DNA of 64,000 nucleotides, taken from contig CAVRTA010000006.1 in assembly GCA_963724135.1 (NCBI GenBank), positions 248,001 to 312,000 of the forward strand, written 5' to 3'. Positions within the stretch are counted from its first letter, which is position 1; each line of letters starts with the position of its first letter. The notes under the pieces were generated by a model. That model had not been told where the DNA came from and ran no database searches. It was given only the letters and a program-made list of their open reading frames with translations. This document shows positions 1 through 7,965 of the stretch, piece by piece. Position numbers and translations under genes: made by a program. This DNA is from DATLGB01 sp963724135 (GTDB taxonomy: Bacteria; Actinomycetota; Thermoleophilia; Solirubrobacterales; Solirubrobacteraceae).

Positions 1-20
1 AGATTCGGTAGAGTTGCTTG

Positions 21-929
21 ATGCTCGATCTGCGTCGGCTGCGGCTCCTGCACGAGCTCCACGCACGCGGGACGATCGCCGCGGTCGCCGATGCGCTGCA
101 GTTCACGCCGTCAGCCGTCTCGCAGCAGCTCGCGGTGCTCGAGCGCGAGGCCGGAGTGCCGCTGCTCGAGCGCGCGGGACGCGGAGTGCGGCTCACCGAC
201 GCGGCGCTGGTGCTGGCCGACCACGCGCGGGTCCTGCTCGAGCGCGCCGAGGTGGCCGAGGCGGAGCTCGCCGCCGCGGCGGGAGAGGTGGTCGGCCGCG
301 CGCGGATCGGCGCCTTCCAGTCCGTCTCGATGTTCATCGCCGGGCCGGCGATCGCGGCGCTCGCCGAGTCGGCGCCGGGCCTGCGCACCGAGCTGATCGA
401 GGCGGAGCCCGAGGAGGCGCTGCCGGCGCTCGCGCTCGGGGACTACGACCTCGTGCTCGCCGACGAGTGGCAGCACCAGCCGCGGCCGCACATCGTCGGG
501 CTCGACCGCCACGATTTGCACGTCGACCGCGTCCGCCTGGTGCTTCCCGACGACCGCAGGTGGGGACGCAAGGTGTCGCTCGCCGACCTGCGCGACGCGG
601 CCTGGATCTCCGGGCCCGAGCGCCAGGGCTGGCACGAGATGACCCTGCACGCGTGCCGCGAGCTCGGCGGCTTCGACCCGCAGCTGCGTCACCGCACCAA
701 CGACGGCATCGTCACCCAGCACCTCGTCGCCCTGGGGATCGGCGTCGCGATGCTGCCCGACCTGGTCACCGACGAGGACTTCCCCGGCGTCACGCTGCGC
801 CCGATCGCCGAGGGCGACGTGCACCGCTCGATCTTCGCCGCCACCCGGTCGGCGGACGCGAACCGGCCCTCGGTCCAGGCGCTGCTCGCCGCCGTGCGTG
901 CGCTCAGGCCGCGGGCACCGGCACGTTGA
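21..929 (+). CDS. LysR-family transcriptional regulator
   Basis: A 302-residue protein of usual LysR length. The N-terminal winged helix-turn-helix (about residues 1-60) shows the typical run FTPSAVSQQLAVLEREAG, and a substrate-binding domain of periplasmic-binding-protein fold follows (about 90-290). The start is taken as ATG at 21; a TTG lies directly before it at 18. The last 26 bases overlap the convergent metallo-hydrolase gene. The regulated target is not evident because the divergent neighbour lies outside the window. Family assignment is firm; the ligand is unknown. Confidence 0.9.
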   Translation: MLDLRRLRLLHELHARGTIAAVADALQFTPSAVSQQLAVLEREAGVPLLERAGRGVRLTDAALVLADHARVLLERAEVAEAELAAAAGEVVGRARIGAFQSVSMFIAGPAIAALAESAPGLRTELIEAEPEEALPALALGDYDLVLADEWQHQPRPHIVGLDRHDLHVDRVRLVLPDDRRWGRKVSLADLRDAAWISGPERQGWHEMTLHACRELGGFDPQLRHRTNDGIVTQHLVALGIGVAMLPDLVTDEDFPGVTLRPIAEGDVHRSIFAATRSADANRPSVQALLAAVRALRPRAPAR

Positions 930-1695
930 CCTCGTCGCCGGGCGCCACGATCTGGACCTCGATCCCCAGGTTCTCCGCTTCGGCCGCGAACGCCCGGGCT
1001 GCATCGTCGACCTGCGCGTAGACGGGCGGGTGGTGGATGGCGCCGTAGTGGATCGGGACGGCCATGCCGGCCTTGAGGAGCTTTGCGGCGGCCGCGGCCT
1101 GAGCCGGGTCCATGCACGCGGGCAGCGGTGACGGCGGCTGGCGGTGCGGGAAGTCGCAGACGGCGCCGTTGACGGGGAGGAACGCGATGTCGATCTGCCC
1201 CAGCCGCATGCCGATCAGCCACCACCAGCCGTGGAAGAGCGTGTCCCCTGCGTGCAGGATGCGCGTGCCGTCGGCCTCGACGACCCAGGAGAGCTGCGCG
1301 TCGCCGAAGCCGTCCGCGGCGGGGACGGCCGTGATGGTGAACGGGCCGTGCTCCACGGTGTCCCACTCGTGGACGACCTGCTGCGGCAGATCGGCGAGCT
1401 CGTGCTCGGCCTCGGCGCAGGCGATCGTCTCCAGTCCGTCCCCCTGCATCGGCGCGGGACGCAGGACGCGGCCGCCGGGCCGGAGGAGGATGGCCCTGAT
1501 GGCGGCCGCGTCCGCGTGGTCGCGGTGCAGGTGGGTGACGAGCGCCAGCTGCGCCGGCTCGGCGGGCGGCAGCGGCTCGCGGGCGTCGCCGACGAAGTCG
1601 TGGAGCGAGCCCATCGTGGTGAAGAGGTCGATGACGATCGAGCTGTCGCCCGAGGTGAGCTGGAGGCCGGCGAAGCCGAGGCGGCGGATCTGCAT
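904..1695 (-). CDS. MBL-fold metal-dependent hydrolase
   Basis: A 263-residue metallo-beta-lactamase-fold protein of the UlaG/YtnP-like type. The metal motif THLHRDHAD is near residue 60, AGDTLFHG follows near 150 and a late His in PIHYGAIH near 220, together making a binuclear metal site. The substrate cannot be told. The start is the ATG at 1695, where homology begins; the open frame continues upstream only as a readthrough of the antisense of the TetR gene. It is divergent from the TetR gene across a repeated operator, so it is probably the regulated partner. Confidence 0.85.
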   Translation of the reverse strand: MQIRRLGFAGLQLTSGDSSIVIDLFTTMGSLHDFVGDAREPLPPAEPAQLALVTHLHRDHADAAAIRAILLRPGGRVLRPAPMQGDGLETIACAEAEHELADLPQQVVHEWDTVEHGPFTITAVPAADGFGDAQLSWVVEADGTRILHAGDTLFHGWWWLIGMRLGQIDIAFLPVNGAVCDFPHRQPPSPLPACMDPAQAAAAAKLLKAGMAVPIHYGAIHHPPVYAQVDDAARAFAAEAENLGIEVQIVAPGDEVNVPVPAA

Positions 1696-1705
1696 GCCGA
1701 GAGTT

Positions 1706-1750
1706 TTACCATACGATCGTTTGCCAAATCCATACGCTCGTTCGGTAAGC
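1706..1750. promoter_or_regulatory. Probable TetR operator (two 21-bp direct repeats)
   Basis: Two imperfect direct repeats beginning CATACGATCGTTTG (1710) and CATACGCTCGTTCG (1731) lie 21 bases apart in the 66-base gap between divergent hydrolase and TetR genes. Each contains an ACGNTCGT core of the kind bound by TetR dimers. This AT-richer gap must also hold both promoters, so autorepression and repression of the hydrolase gene are likely. The repeats are seen directly; binding is inferred. Confidence 0.6.
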
Positions 1751-1761
1751 TCTCGAGCTGC

Positions 1762-2358
1762 ATGCCCCGCCGCTCCGTTGCCGAAGCCCTCGACACGCGC
1801 CGCGCCATCCTCGGCCGCGCCGTCGACGTCGCCTCGCGCGAGGGCCTGGAGGGGATGACGATCGGCGGGCTGGCCGACGACCTGTCGATGAGCAAGGCGG
1901 GCGTGATCGGCCACTTCGGCTCCAAGCAGGCGCTCCAGCTCGCCGCGCTCGAGGAGGCGAACGCGATGTTCACCGAGCGCGTCTGGCGGCCGGCCGAGCA
2001 CTTCGAGCCGGGCCTGCCCCGGCTGCTGGCGATCTGCGAGGCGTGGACGGCGTATCTGGCCGGCGACTGCTTCGCCGGCGGCTGCTTTCTGACCCAGACC
2101 GCGGCCGAGTTCGACGCCCGCCCCGGGCCGGTGCGCGACGCCGTCGCCGGGTCGCTGAAGCGCTGGTACAAGGTGCTCGGCCGCGAGGTGCGCACGGCTG
2201 TCGAGGCGGGCGACCTGCCGGCCGACACGGACCCTGATCAGATCGTGTTCGAGATCGGCGCGCTGGCGGCGGGGACCAACCAGGCGATCCAGCTCCACGG
2301 CGACCGGCGCGGGCCCGAGCGCGGGCTGTGCGCGATGCGCCGCGCGCTCGGGCGCTAG
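1762..2358 (+). CDS. TetR/AcrR-family transcriptional regulator
   Basis: A 198-residue regulator. The N-terminal TetR helix-turn-helix covers about residues 8-55, with the recognition segment SMSKAGVIGHFGSKQ. The C-terminal ligand-binding domain (about 80-198) includes the CFAGGCF stretch common in a TetR subgroup with a TetR_C-like domain. ATG at 1762 directly follows the repeated operator. Its stop shares a CTAG with the stop of the convergent VOC gene. Confidence 0.88.
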   Translation: MPRRSVAEALDTRRAILGRAVDVASREGLEGMTIGGLADDLSMSKAGVIGHFGSKQALQLAALEEANAMFTERVWRPAEHFEPGLPRLLAICEAWTAYLAGDCFAGGCFLTQTAAEFDARPGPVRDAVAGSLKRWYKVLGREVRTAVEAGDLPADTDPDQIVFEIGALAAGTNQAIQLHGDRRGPERGLCAMRRALGR

Positions 2359-2705
2359 GGGGCGAGCGGTGTGGCGTGCCTCGGCTCGTAGAGGCCGAGC
2401 TCGCCGCCGCCGGGCAGCTTGATCGCCGTCATAAGACCGAACCCCTGATCGCTGACCGGCCCGGCGAACTCCACTCCCTTGGCCTTCAGCTCCTCGACCG
2501 TCGTTTCGATGTCGTCGCACATCAGGTAGAGCTCGTGGCGGCCGCCGGCCTCGGCGGGGTGAGCGGCGAGCTCGGCCGGCGGGAGCGCGAAGATCAGCCA
2601 TCCGCCGCCGGCGTCCACCGAGTCGAACCCGAGCACGTCGCGCAGGAAGGCCCTCAGCGCGTCGGCGTCCTCCGTGAAGATCACGGCGTGTGTTCCGCTG
2701 ATCAT
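2355..2705 (-). CDS. VOC (glyoxalase/bleomycin-resistance) family protein
   Basis: A small 116-residue vicinal-oxygen-chelate protein with the two beta-alpha-beta-beta-beta modules typical of the fold. ISGTHAVIFTEDADALRAF opens the first module and KLPGGGELGLYEPRH closes the second; His near the start and Glu in the GLYEP segment are candidate metal ligands. The ATG at 2705 is chosen because homology starts at ISGTHA; an in-frame ATG at 2738 would add 11 residues. Substrate unknown. The stop overlaps the TetR stop in a shared CTAG. Confidence 0.8.
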   Translation of the reverse strand: MISGTHAVIFTEDADALRAFLRDVLGFDSVDAGGGWLIFALPPAELAAHPAEAGGRHELYLMCDDIETTVEELKAKGVEFAGPVSDQGFGLMTAIKLPGGGELGLYEPRHATPLAP

Positions 2706-2759
2706 GCGCGGGAGTATCACGCCGAACATCCGGGGCATGGAGCGGCGCTGAACTTGTAG

Positions 2760-2833
2760 TCGGGGCGACCGGAGTCGAACCGGTGACCTCAGCGTCCCAA
2801 ACGCTGCGCGCTACCAGACTGCGCCACGCCCCG
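2760..2833 (-). tRNA. tRNA-Pro (anticodon TGG)
   Basis: The minus strand folds as a complete tRNA. The acceptor arms CGGGGCG and CGCCCCG pair perfectly, the anticodon stem CAGCG/CGCTG encloses the loop TTTGGGA with anticodon TGG, and the T-arm carries GGTTCGACTCC. Discriminator base is A and CCA is not encoded. It reads CCA proline codons. The 3' end of the HNH-like frame runs into its 5' half. Confidence 0.95.
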
Positions 2834-3238
2834 TTTTCGACGGCTCACTGTACGGATTGCGTGGCAGGTTGCACAGACGAGATCACACTTCTCGATCTCG
2901 GCTAGGACCAGGCGCCTGTTCATCCGGCGGGCCAAGTCCCCGACGTTGCCGAGCTTCTCCACCCCGGGCCGGTGGTCGAACTGCATCGCTCCCGCGGGGA
3001 ACGCCTGAGCGCAGTCAGCGCACGGCTTGCCGTCCTTCAAGGCGTGGTACCACTCGTAGAACCTCCAGCTCTTCTCAGCCCAGCGTTCTCGCCGGCGAGC
3101 GAGGGTACGTTTGCTGTAGGCGGCGTCGTAGGTCTTGCGACACCCCTTGCACCAGGCTTGGTAGCCGTCCCCGCGATTGCGACGGTGGAACTCTCCGAGC
3201 GACTTCGTCTCGGCGCACTTGCCACACCGCTTGGACAC
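2789..3238 (-). CDS. HNH-endonuclease-like zinc protein running into tRNA-Pro
   Basis: A 149-residue frame with two CxxC pairs at the N-terminus (CGKC near 5, CKGC near 30) and a C-terminal HNH-like core: CADC near 75, a DHRPG near 90 and CATCHAIR near 123. This layout is seen in phage and mobile HNH nucleases and in uncharacterised small genes. Start is GTG at 3238. The last 15 residues (GVAQSGSAQRLGR region) are encoded by the 5' half of the tRNA gene, so the native C-terminus or stop may have been lost. Whether this tail is functional is doubtful. Confidence 0.65.
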   Translation of the reverse strand: MSKRCGKCAETKSLGEFHRRNRGDGYQAWCKGCRKTYDAAYSKRTLARRRERWAEKSWRFYEWYHALKDGKPCADCAQAFPAGAMQFDHRPGVEKLGNVGDLARRMNRRLVLAEIEKCDLVCATCHAIRTVSRRKRGVAQSGSAQRLGR

Positions 3239-3279
3239 GAACGCATGTTCGCACTTGCCTCGGACGGATACTACCCCGC

Positions 3280-4188
3280 GTGGTCGAGCGGTCGCCGAGG
3301 CTTGGGTATGCGCTGACGGCGACGGCCGCGGCGCTGTTCGCCACCGGCGGGGTGATGGCGCGGAAGCTGCTCGACGACGGGGTCAGCGCCTGGCATCTGA
3401 CCGAGCTGCGGTCCGTGCTCGCGCTCGTGCTCCTGACCGGCTACCTGGCGCTGACGAACCGCGAGCTGATGAAGGTCGAGCGGGACGACGTGCCGCGGCT
3501 GGCCTTCCTGGGCGTGTTCGGGCTGGCGGCGGTGCAGTCGACGTACTTCGCCGCCATCGCGCGGCTGGACATCGGCGTCGTGCTGAGCATCCAGTACCTC
3601 GCGCCGCTGCTGATCCTGATCGTCCTGCGCGTCGCCCGTGGCCAGCAGGCCGCGCCGCACCTGTGGGGCGCGGCGTTGCTGAGCGTCGCCGGAGCCTGCC
3701 TCGTCGTGCAGGTGTACGACACCCGCTCCCTCGACGGCCTCGGCCTGCTCGCCGCCGTGGCCTGCATGATCGCCTTCGCCATCAACCTGACGGCGTCCGA
3801 GCGCGCCGGGAGAACCCTCGACGCGCGCACGACGCTCACGTACGGCTTCGCGTTCTCCACGCTCGTGTTCCTCGTCGCCCGCCCGCCGTGGACGTTCCCG
3901 TTCGCGCTCTTCGACGACGCGGAGCACATCCTGCTCGGGCTGGGCGTCGGCGTGGTCGGGACGCTGATCCCGTTCCTGCTCATCGTCACCGCGCTGCGCC
4001 ACATCACCTCGGCCCGCGCGGGCGTCGTCGCGACGCTCGAGCCCGTGGTCGCGAGCCTCATCGCGTGGCCCGTGCTCGACCAGGTGCTCGACGCCCCGCA
4101 GGTCGCCGGGATCCTCGTCGTCGTCGCCGCGGTGGCGTGGGTGCAGGCCGCTACCGTCCGCGCGCCATGGCAGACGTCCGCCCACTGA
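3280..4188 (+). CDS. EamA/DMT-superfamily transporter
   Basis: A 302-residue integral membrane protein with about ten hydrophobic segments arranged as two EamA repeats, the second ending LEPVVASLIAWPVLDQ. Members export amino acids or metabolites; the substrate here is unknown. The start is taken as GTG at 3280, giving a short cytoplasmic lead before the first helix (ALTATAAALFATGGV). The 3' end overlaps the following DUF1015 gene by 22 bases, suggesting co-transcription. Confidence 0.85.
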   Translation: MVERSPRLGYALTATAAALFATGGVMARKLLDDGVSAWHLTELRSVLALVLLTGYLALTNRELMKVERDDVPRLAFLGVFGLAAVQSTYFAAIARLDIGVVLSIQYLAPLLILIVLRVARGQQAAPHLWGAALLSVAGACLVVQVYDTRSLDGLGLLAAVACMIAFAINLTASERAGRTLDARTTLTYGFAFSTLVFLVARPPWTFPFALFDDAEHILLGLGVGVVGTLIPFLLIVTALRHITSARAGVVATLEPVVASLIAWPVLDQVLDAPQVAGILVVVAAVAWVQAATVRAPWQTSAH

Positions 4189-5372
4189 GGGCCCTCCACT
4201 ACACGAGCGACATCGATGATGTCGTCGCCCCGCCGTACGACGTGATCGACGCGGAGCAGAGGGCGCAACTCAAGCGCCGGTCGGAGCACAACGTGGTGGA
4301 GATCGACCTGCCCCAGGGCGACGACCCCTACGGTCACGCGGCCGAGGTGTTCGCGCAGTGGCGCGAGGACGGGACGCTGACGCGCGACGAGGAGCCCGCG
4401 TACTGGGTGCTCGTCCAGGACTACACCGGCCCCGACGGCAGCGCGTATACGCGCACCGGCTTCTTCGCGCGCGTGCGCGTGGAGGAGTACGGGCCGGGCA
4501 AGGTGCGCCCGCACGAGCGCACGCACCCGGGGCCCAAGCAGGACCGGCTGAACCTGACCAGAGCGACGAAGGCCAACCTCTCCCCCATCTTCGCCCTCTA
4601 CGACGGACCGGCACCGCTGACCGCCCCCCACACCGAGCCGTTCGCGGATGTGACCGACGACGACGGGACCCGCCACCGCCTGTGGCGCGCGGACGCCGAC
4701 CCCAAGGTGGCCGAGGCGCTGGCCGACAAGGAGCTCCTCATCGCCGACGGACACCACCGCTACGAGACCGCGCGCGTCTACGCCGAGGAGCTCGGCGGCG
4801 AGGGTCCGCACCGCTACGTGCTCGCCTGCCTCGTCAGCCTCCAGGACCCCGGGCTGACGGTCTTCCCCACCCATCGCCTGCTCACGGACCTCAAGGACCG
4901 ACGCCGCCAGGAGGCGCTCGGCGCGGCGCTCAAGCGCGACTGGGACATCGAGCCCATCGGGATCGACGAGCTCGAGCCGACACCGGACGGCCAGGCGATC
5001 CGGCTCGGCTACATCGACAGCTTCCACCAGCAGGGCTTCCGCCTGACGCTCAAGGAGGGCGTGGAGCGCCCGGCCGGCCCGCTCGGCGCGCTCGACACCG
5101 CCGTGCTCGAGCGGCTCGTGCTCAAGGGGCCGCTGGAGATGAGCGACGACGACATCTCCCACCTCAACGGCCTCGACTACAGCCGCTCGTTCGAGGAGGC
5201 CAAGCAGCGGATCCTCGCCAAGGAGATCGACGCCGCGTTCTTCATGGGCGCCACTCCCGTGACCCAGATCCGCGACGTCGCCGCTGCCGGGAAGGTGATG
5301 CCGCCGAAGTCGACCTACTTCTTCCCGAAGGTCCTCACCGGGCTGCTGCTGAGCCCGCTGGACGAGGAGTAA
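4167..5372 (+). CDS. DUF1015 family protein (SerK-like)
   Basis: A 401-residue DUF1015 protein of normal length. Seen motifs are APPYDVI near the N-terminus, GPGKVRPHERTHPGPKQDR in the middle and IADGHHRYETA near 195. Some archaeal members are ADP-dependent serine kinases (SerK), but most bacterial members are uncharacterised, so kinase activity is only a possibility. The start ATG lies inside the end of the transporter gene. Confidence 0.85.
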   Translation: MADVRPLRALHYTSDIDDVVAPPYDVIDAEQRAQLKRRSEHNVVEIDLPQGDDPYGHAAEVFAQWREDGTLTRDEEPAYWVLVQDYTGPDGSAYTRTGFFARVRVEEYGPGKVRPHERTHPGPKQDRLNLTRATKANLSPIFALYDGPAPLTAPHTEPFADVTDDDGTRHRLWRADADPKVAEALADKELLIADGHHRYETARVYAEELGGEGPHRYVLACLVSLQDPGLTVFPTHRLLTDLKDRRRQEALGAALKRDWDIEPIGIDELEPTPDGQAIRLGYIDSFHQQGFRLTLKEGVERPAGPLGALDTAVLERLVLKGPLEMSDDDISHLNGLDYSRSFEEAKQRILAKEIDAAFFMGATPVTQIRDVAAAGKVMPPKSTYFFPKVLTGLLLSPLDEE

Positions 5373-5382
5373 CCTCGTCAAC

Positions 5383-5784
5383 ATGCGCGCCATCGCCACA
5401 CGGAAGGGCAAGTTCGAACACGAGGTTCGGGTTCGCGACCACCGCATCACGGCCGATGAGCCCGAGGAGGCCGGCGGCAGGGACCTCGGGCCGAACCCGC
5501 AGGAGCTGCTCGCCGCGGCACTCGCCTCGTGCACCGCGATCACGATGCAGATGTACGCCGAGCGCAAGGGCTGGGACCTCACCGGCGTCGAGGTCGACTG
5601 CGACTACCAGCCGGCCGAGCGCGGCCGCCCGACGAACTTCGAGCTCATCCTGCGCCTGCCCGAGTCGCTCAGCGACGAGCAGGTCCAGCGGCTCACGGTG
5701 ATCGCGGCCAAATGCCCCATCCATCGCACGCTCGAGGGCGAGGTGGCCTTCGAGGAGCGCGTGCAGCGGGTCCAGCCGGTCTGA
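5383..5784 (+). CDS. OsmC/Ohr-family thiol peroxidase-like protein
   Basis: A 133-residue OsmC-fold protein. The two redox cysteines are present in LASCTAITMQMYAE (near 50) and AAKCPIHRTL (near 110), as expected for the peroxide or organic-hydroperoxide reducing family. It begins 10 bases after the DUF1015 gene and overlaps the NUDIX gene by 4 bases, so it probably belongs to a five-gene unit running to the cupin. Confidence 0.9.
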   Translation: MRAIATRKGKFEHEVRVRDHRITADEPEEAGGRDLGPNPQELLAAALASCTAITMQMYAERKGWDLTGVEVDCDYQPAERGRPTNFELILRLPESLSDEQVQRLTVIAAKCPIHRTLEGEVAFEERVQRVQPV

Positions 5785-6356
5785 CCCGCGACGAGCTCAG
5801 GCGAGGCCTCGCCGGCGTCCTGCTCGACGCCCGCGACGCCGTCGAGATCGACGTCCACGGCCACACCGACTCGGCCGTCCTCGTCCCGCTCTACCTCGAC
5901 GCCGAGGGCGACGTCCACGCCGTCTTCACCAAGCGCCGCGACGACCTCAAGCGCCACGCCGGCGAGATCTCGTTCCCCGGCGGCCGGCGCGACGACGGCG
6001 AGGACCTCGTCGCCACCGCGCTGCGCGAGGCGTGGGAGGAGATCGGCCTCGCCAGCGAGCACGTGGAGGTCGTCGGCGCCCTCCAGCCCACCCCGACGTT
6101 CGTCACGAACTACGCGATCTATCCCTTCGTCGGGCTGATCGAGCCCGGCCACGAGTGGGACATCCAGCCGCGCGAGGTCGACCACGTACTGGAGCTGAGA
6201 GTCCGCGACGTGCGCGACGGCTACGAGCGCCGCCGCCTCGTCCGGCGCGGGATCCCGTTCCGCACCGACACGTACTGCGTCGAGGACGAGATGATCTGGG
6301 GCGCGACCGCGCGCATCGTCGCCGACCTGCTCGATCGCGTAGAACGCCTTATATGA
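5781..6356 (+). CDS. NUDIX hydrolase, CoA-pyrophosphatase type
   Basis: About 191 residues with a full Nudix box, GGRRDDGEDLVATALREAWEE followed by IGL, preceded by FPGG, typical of the UPF0035/NudL-NUDT7 group that cleaves CoA and other nucleoside diphosphate derivatives. The start is uncertain: the CTG at 5781 would overlap the OsmC stop as CTGA and matches where homology begins; an ATG at 5712 would lie deep inside OsmC. It ends in ATGA with the cupin gene. Confidence 0.85.
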   Translation: MTRDELRRGLAGVLLDARDAVEIDVHGHTDSAVLVPLYLDAEGDVHAVFTKRRDDLKRHAGEISFPGGRRDDGEDLVATALREAWEEIGLASEHVEVVGALQPTPTFVTNYAIYPFVGLIEPGHEWDIQPREVDHVLELRVRDVRDGYERRRLVRRGIPFRTDTYCVEDEMIWGATARIVADLLDRVERLI

Positions 6357-6823
6357 CAGACCCCAACGTGTTCGCCTCCGACTGGGAGGAGGAGTCCGGC
6401 CCGATCCGCGGCACCCGCGTCGGCGAGGCGGCGGGCGCGCAGGACCTCGGCGCGGCCGTCTTCGAGCTCGAGACCGGCGGCCAGGCCGCGCCCTACCACG
6501 TCCACCACGCCAACGAGGAGCTGCTGATCGTCTTGTCCGGCACGCCCGAGCTGCGCACGCCGCAGGGCAAGCGGACGCTCGAGCCCGGCGCCGTCGTCGC
6601 CTTCCCGGCCGGCGCAGCCGGCGCCCACCGCCTGCGCAACACGAGCGACGACGTCTGCCGCTACGTGATCGTGTCGACGATGCGCTACCCGGACATCGCC
6701 GAGCACGTCGACACGGGGACGCTGCTGGCGATGAAGGACCCCAGCGGCGGCAAGTCGTTCCCGGCGGGCACCGACCTCCCCTTCCCCGAGCTCTGGCAGC
6801 AGGCGCTGGACGCGGACACCTAG
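6353..6823 (+). CDS. Cupin-domain protein
   Basis: A 156-residue single-domain cupin. The first motif is visible as PYHVHHANEELLIVLSG and the second as PAGAAGAHRLRNTS, giving His and Glu ligands for a divalent metal. The role is unknown. The ATG overlaps the NUDIX stop (ATGA) and the TAG stop shares a CTAG with the convergent Rossmann protein gene. Confidence 0.85.
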   Translation: MTDPNVFASDWEEESGPIRGTRVGEAAGAQDLGAAVFELETGGQAAPYHVHHANEELLIVLSGTPELRTPQGKRTLEPGAVVAFPAGAAGAHRLRNTSDDVCRYVIVSTMRYPDIAEHVDTGTLLAMKDPSGGKSFPAGTDLPFPELWQQALDADT

Positions 6824-7287
6824 CCGCCCTCGAGCAGCAGCCGCACCGCCTCCGCCATGTCGCGCAGCCAGGCCTCGCGGTCGGCGGGATCGGTGCGGAC
6901 GACCTGCAGCGGGATGTTCCAGGTCGCGCGCGCCCCGCGGGCGATCATCTCGCCCTCCTCGTGCCACGGGCCGGACGCCTCGTACAAGAGCCCGCGCACC
7001 GGGGTGTCGACGATCTTCTCGGTCAGCATCCGCAGCCGTCCGCGGTGGAGCTCGGCGTTGTCGGCAGTGCCCATCAGCCAAGCGACGATCGTCGTCGCCG
7101 CGAGCGCGTCCATCAGCGTCGCGATGCGGTCGGGGTCGCCGAGGTAGGGCTCGGCGCCGGCCTCCCGGATCGCGTCGAACCTCGCCTCGTCGCGCGTCGT
7201 CCCGCGGACCGCGTGGCCGTCTGACACGAGCGAGCGCGCCAGCGCCTGCCCGCGCCCCCCGCAGCCGACGATCAGGACACGCGCCAC
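6820..7287 (-). CDS. NAD(P)-binding Rossmann-fold protein
   Basis: A 155-residue protein with an N-terminal dinucleotide-binding start VLIVGCGGRGQALARSL and a short C-terminal half, much shorter than full epimerases, so it may be a minimal oxidoreductase-like or regulatory protein. GTG start at 7287 abuts the TAA of the upstream ArsC-like gene with no gap, so the two are co-transcribed and probably translationally coupled. No substrate can be named. Confidence 0.75.
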   Translation of the reverse strand: MARVLIVGCGGRGQALARSLVSDGHAVRGTTRDEARFDAIREAGAEPYLGDPDRIATLMDALAATTIVAWLMGTADNAELHRGRLRMLTEKIVDTPVRGLLYEASGPWHEEGEMIARGARATWNIPLQVVRTDPADREAWLRDMAEAVRLLLEGG

Positions 7288-7959
7288 TTACAGCAGGTCC
7301 AGCACGCGCTCGGCCGGCCGGGCCAGCACGGCGCGGTCGCCGCGCTCGACGATCGGGCGCTGCAGCAGCACCGGGTCGGCCTCCATGGCCTCGAGGATGT
7401 CCTCGTCCGACGCGTCGCGGTCGACGAGCTCCTGCGCTCCCGGCTCCTTCATGCGCAGCGCGTCGCGCGGGCCGATCCCCGCCTTGCCCAGCAGCTCCGC
7501 GATCCGCTCTCGCGGCAGCGGATCGATGTGGTAGTCGATGCGGTCGAAGTCGATGCCGCGCTCGGACAGGATCCGGGCCAGGCGCTGGCAGTTCGAGCAC
7601 GACGTCTTCTCGTAGACCGTGATCGCGCCCTCGGTGTTGAGTTCCTCGACGCGCTTGGCGCGCTCGGCCTCCCAGTACGCGTCCGCGTACTCGTTCATCT
7701 CGCGCCGGTCGGCCTTGACCTGCTCCTCGATCTCCTCCTTCGTGCGCGTCGCCGCGCCCCGGCGCTCGCGCATGCGGTTCTGCGCGGCGATCATCTGGGC
7801 GACGTCGTCGATCTCGTTCTGCGCCTCGACCTCGGGCGAGCGGGTCGGCTTCCAGTCGAGGAGGTCGGCGCCGGAGCGAGGGTGCCAGAGGCCGAGAGCC
7901 AGGATCGCGAGGAACATCCCCACCATTCCCACCACCACGATCAGGGTGAAGATGTCCAC
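7288..7959 (-). CDS. Membrane-anchored ArsC/Spx-like protein
   Basis: A 223-residue two-part protein. Residues 5-25 form one transmembrane helix, residues about 45-105 are charged and helical (probable coiled coil, rich in Glu and Arg), and residues about 112-223 are an ArsC/Spx thioredoxin-fold domain with the CxxC site TSCSNCQR and a late PIVERGDRAVLARP typical of ArsC_family proteins. ArsC and Spx are normally soluble and about 115 residues, so the membrane tether is unusual. Arsenate reduction is not implied, because no other ars genes are present. Confidence 0.75.
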   Translation of the reverse strand: MDIFTLIVVVGMVGMFLAILALGLWHPRSGADLLDWKPTRSPEVEAQNEIDDVAQMIAAQNRMRERRGAATRTKEEIEEQVKADRREMNEYADAYWEAERAKRVEELNTEGAITVYEKTSCSNCQRLARILSERGIDFDRIDYHIDPLPRERIAELLGKAGIGPRDALRMKEPGAQELVDRDASDEDILEAMEADPVLLQRPIVERGDRAVLARPAERVLDLL

Positions 7960-7965
7960 CGCGCG

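Noticed and set aside
904..2601. A 565-codon minus-strand frame over the hydrolase and TetR genes
   Set aside because: Only the part from 1695 down shows homology; the rest is antisense of the TetR gene, a normal artefact of high-GC sequence.
2760..3238. Prophage or integrative element at tRNA-Pro
   Set aside because: No integrase, no duplicated tRNA 3' end and no phage genes appear nearby; only the HNH-like gene hints at mobility.
7288..7959. Arsenic resistance locus
   Set aside because: The ArsC-like domain is membrane-tethered and Spx-like, and no arsB, acr3 or arsR gene is near.
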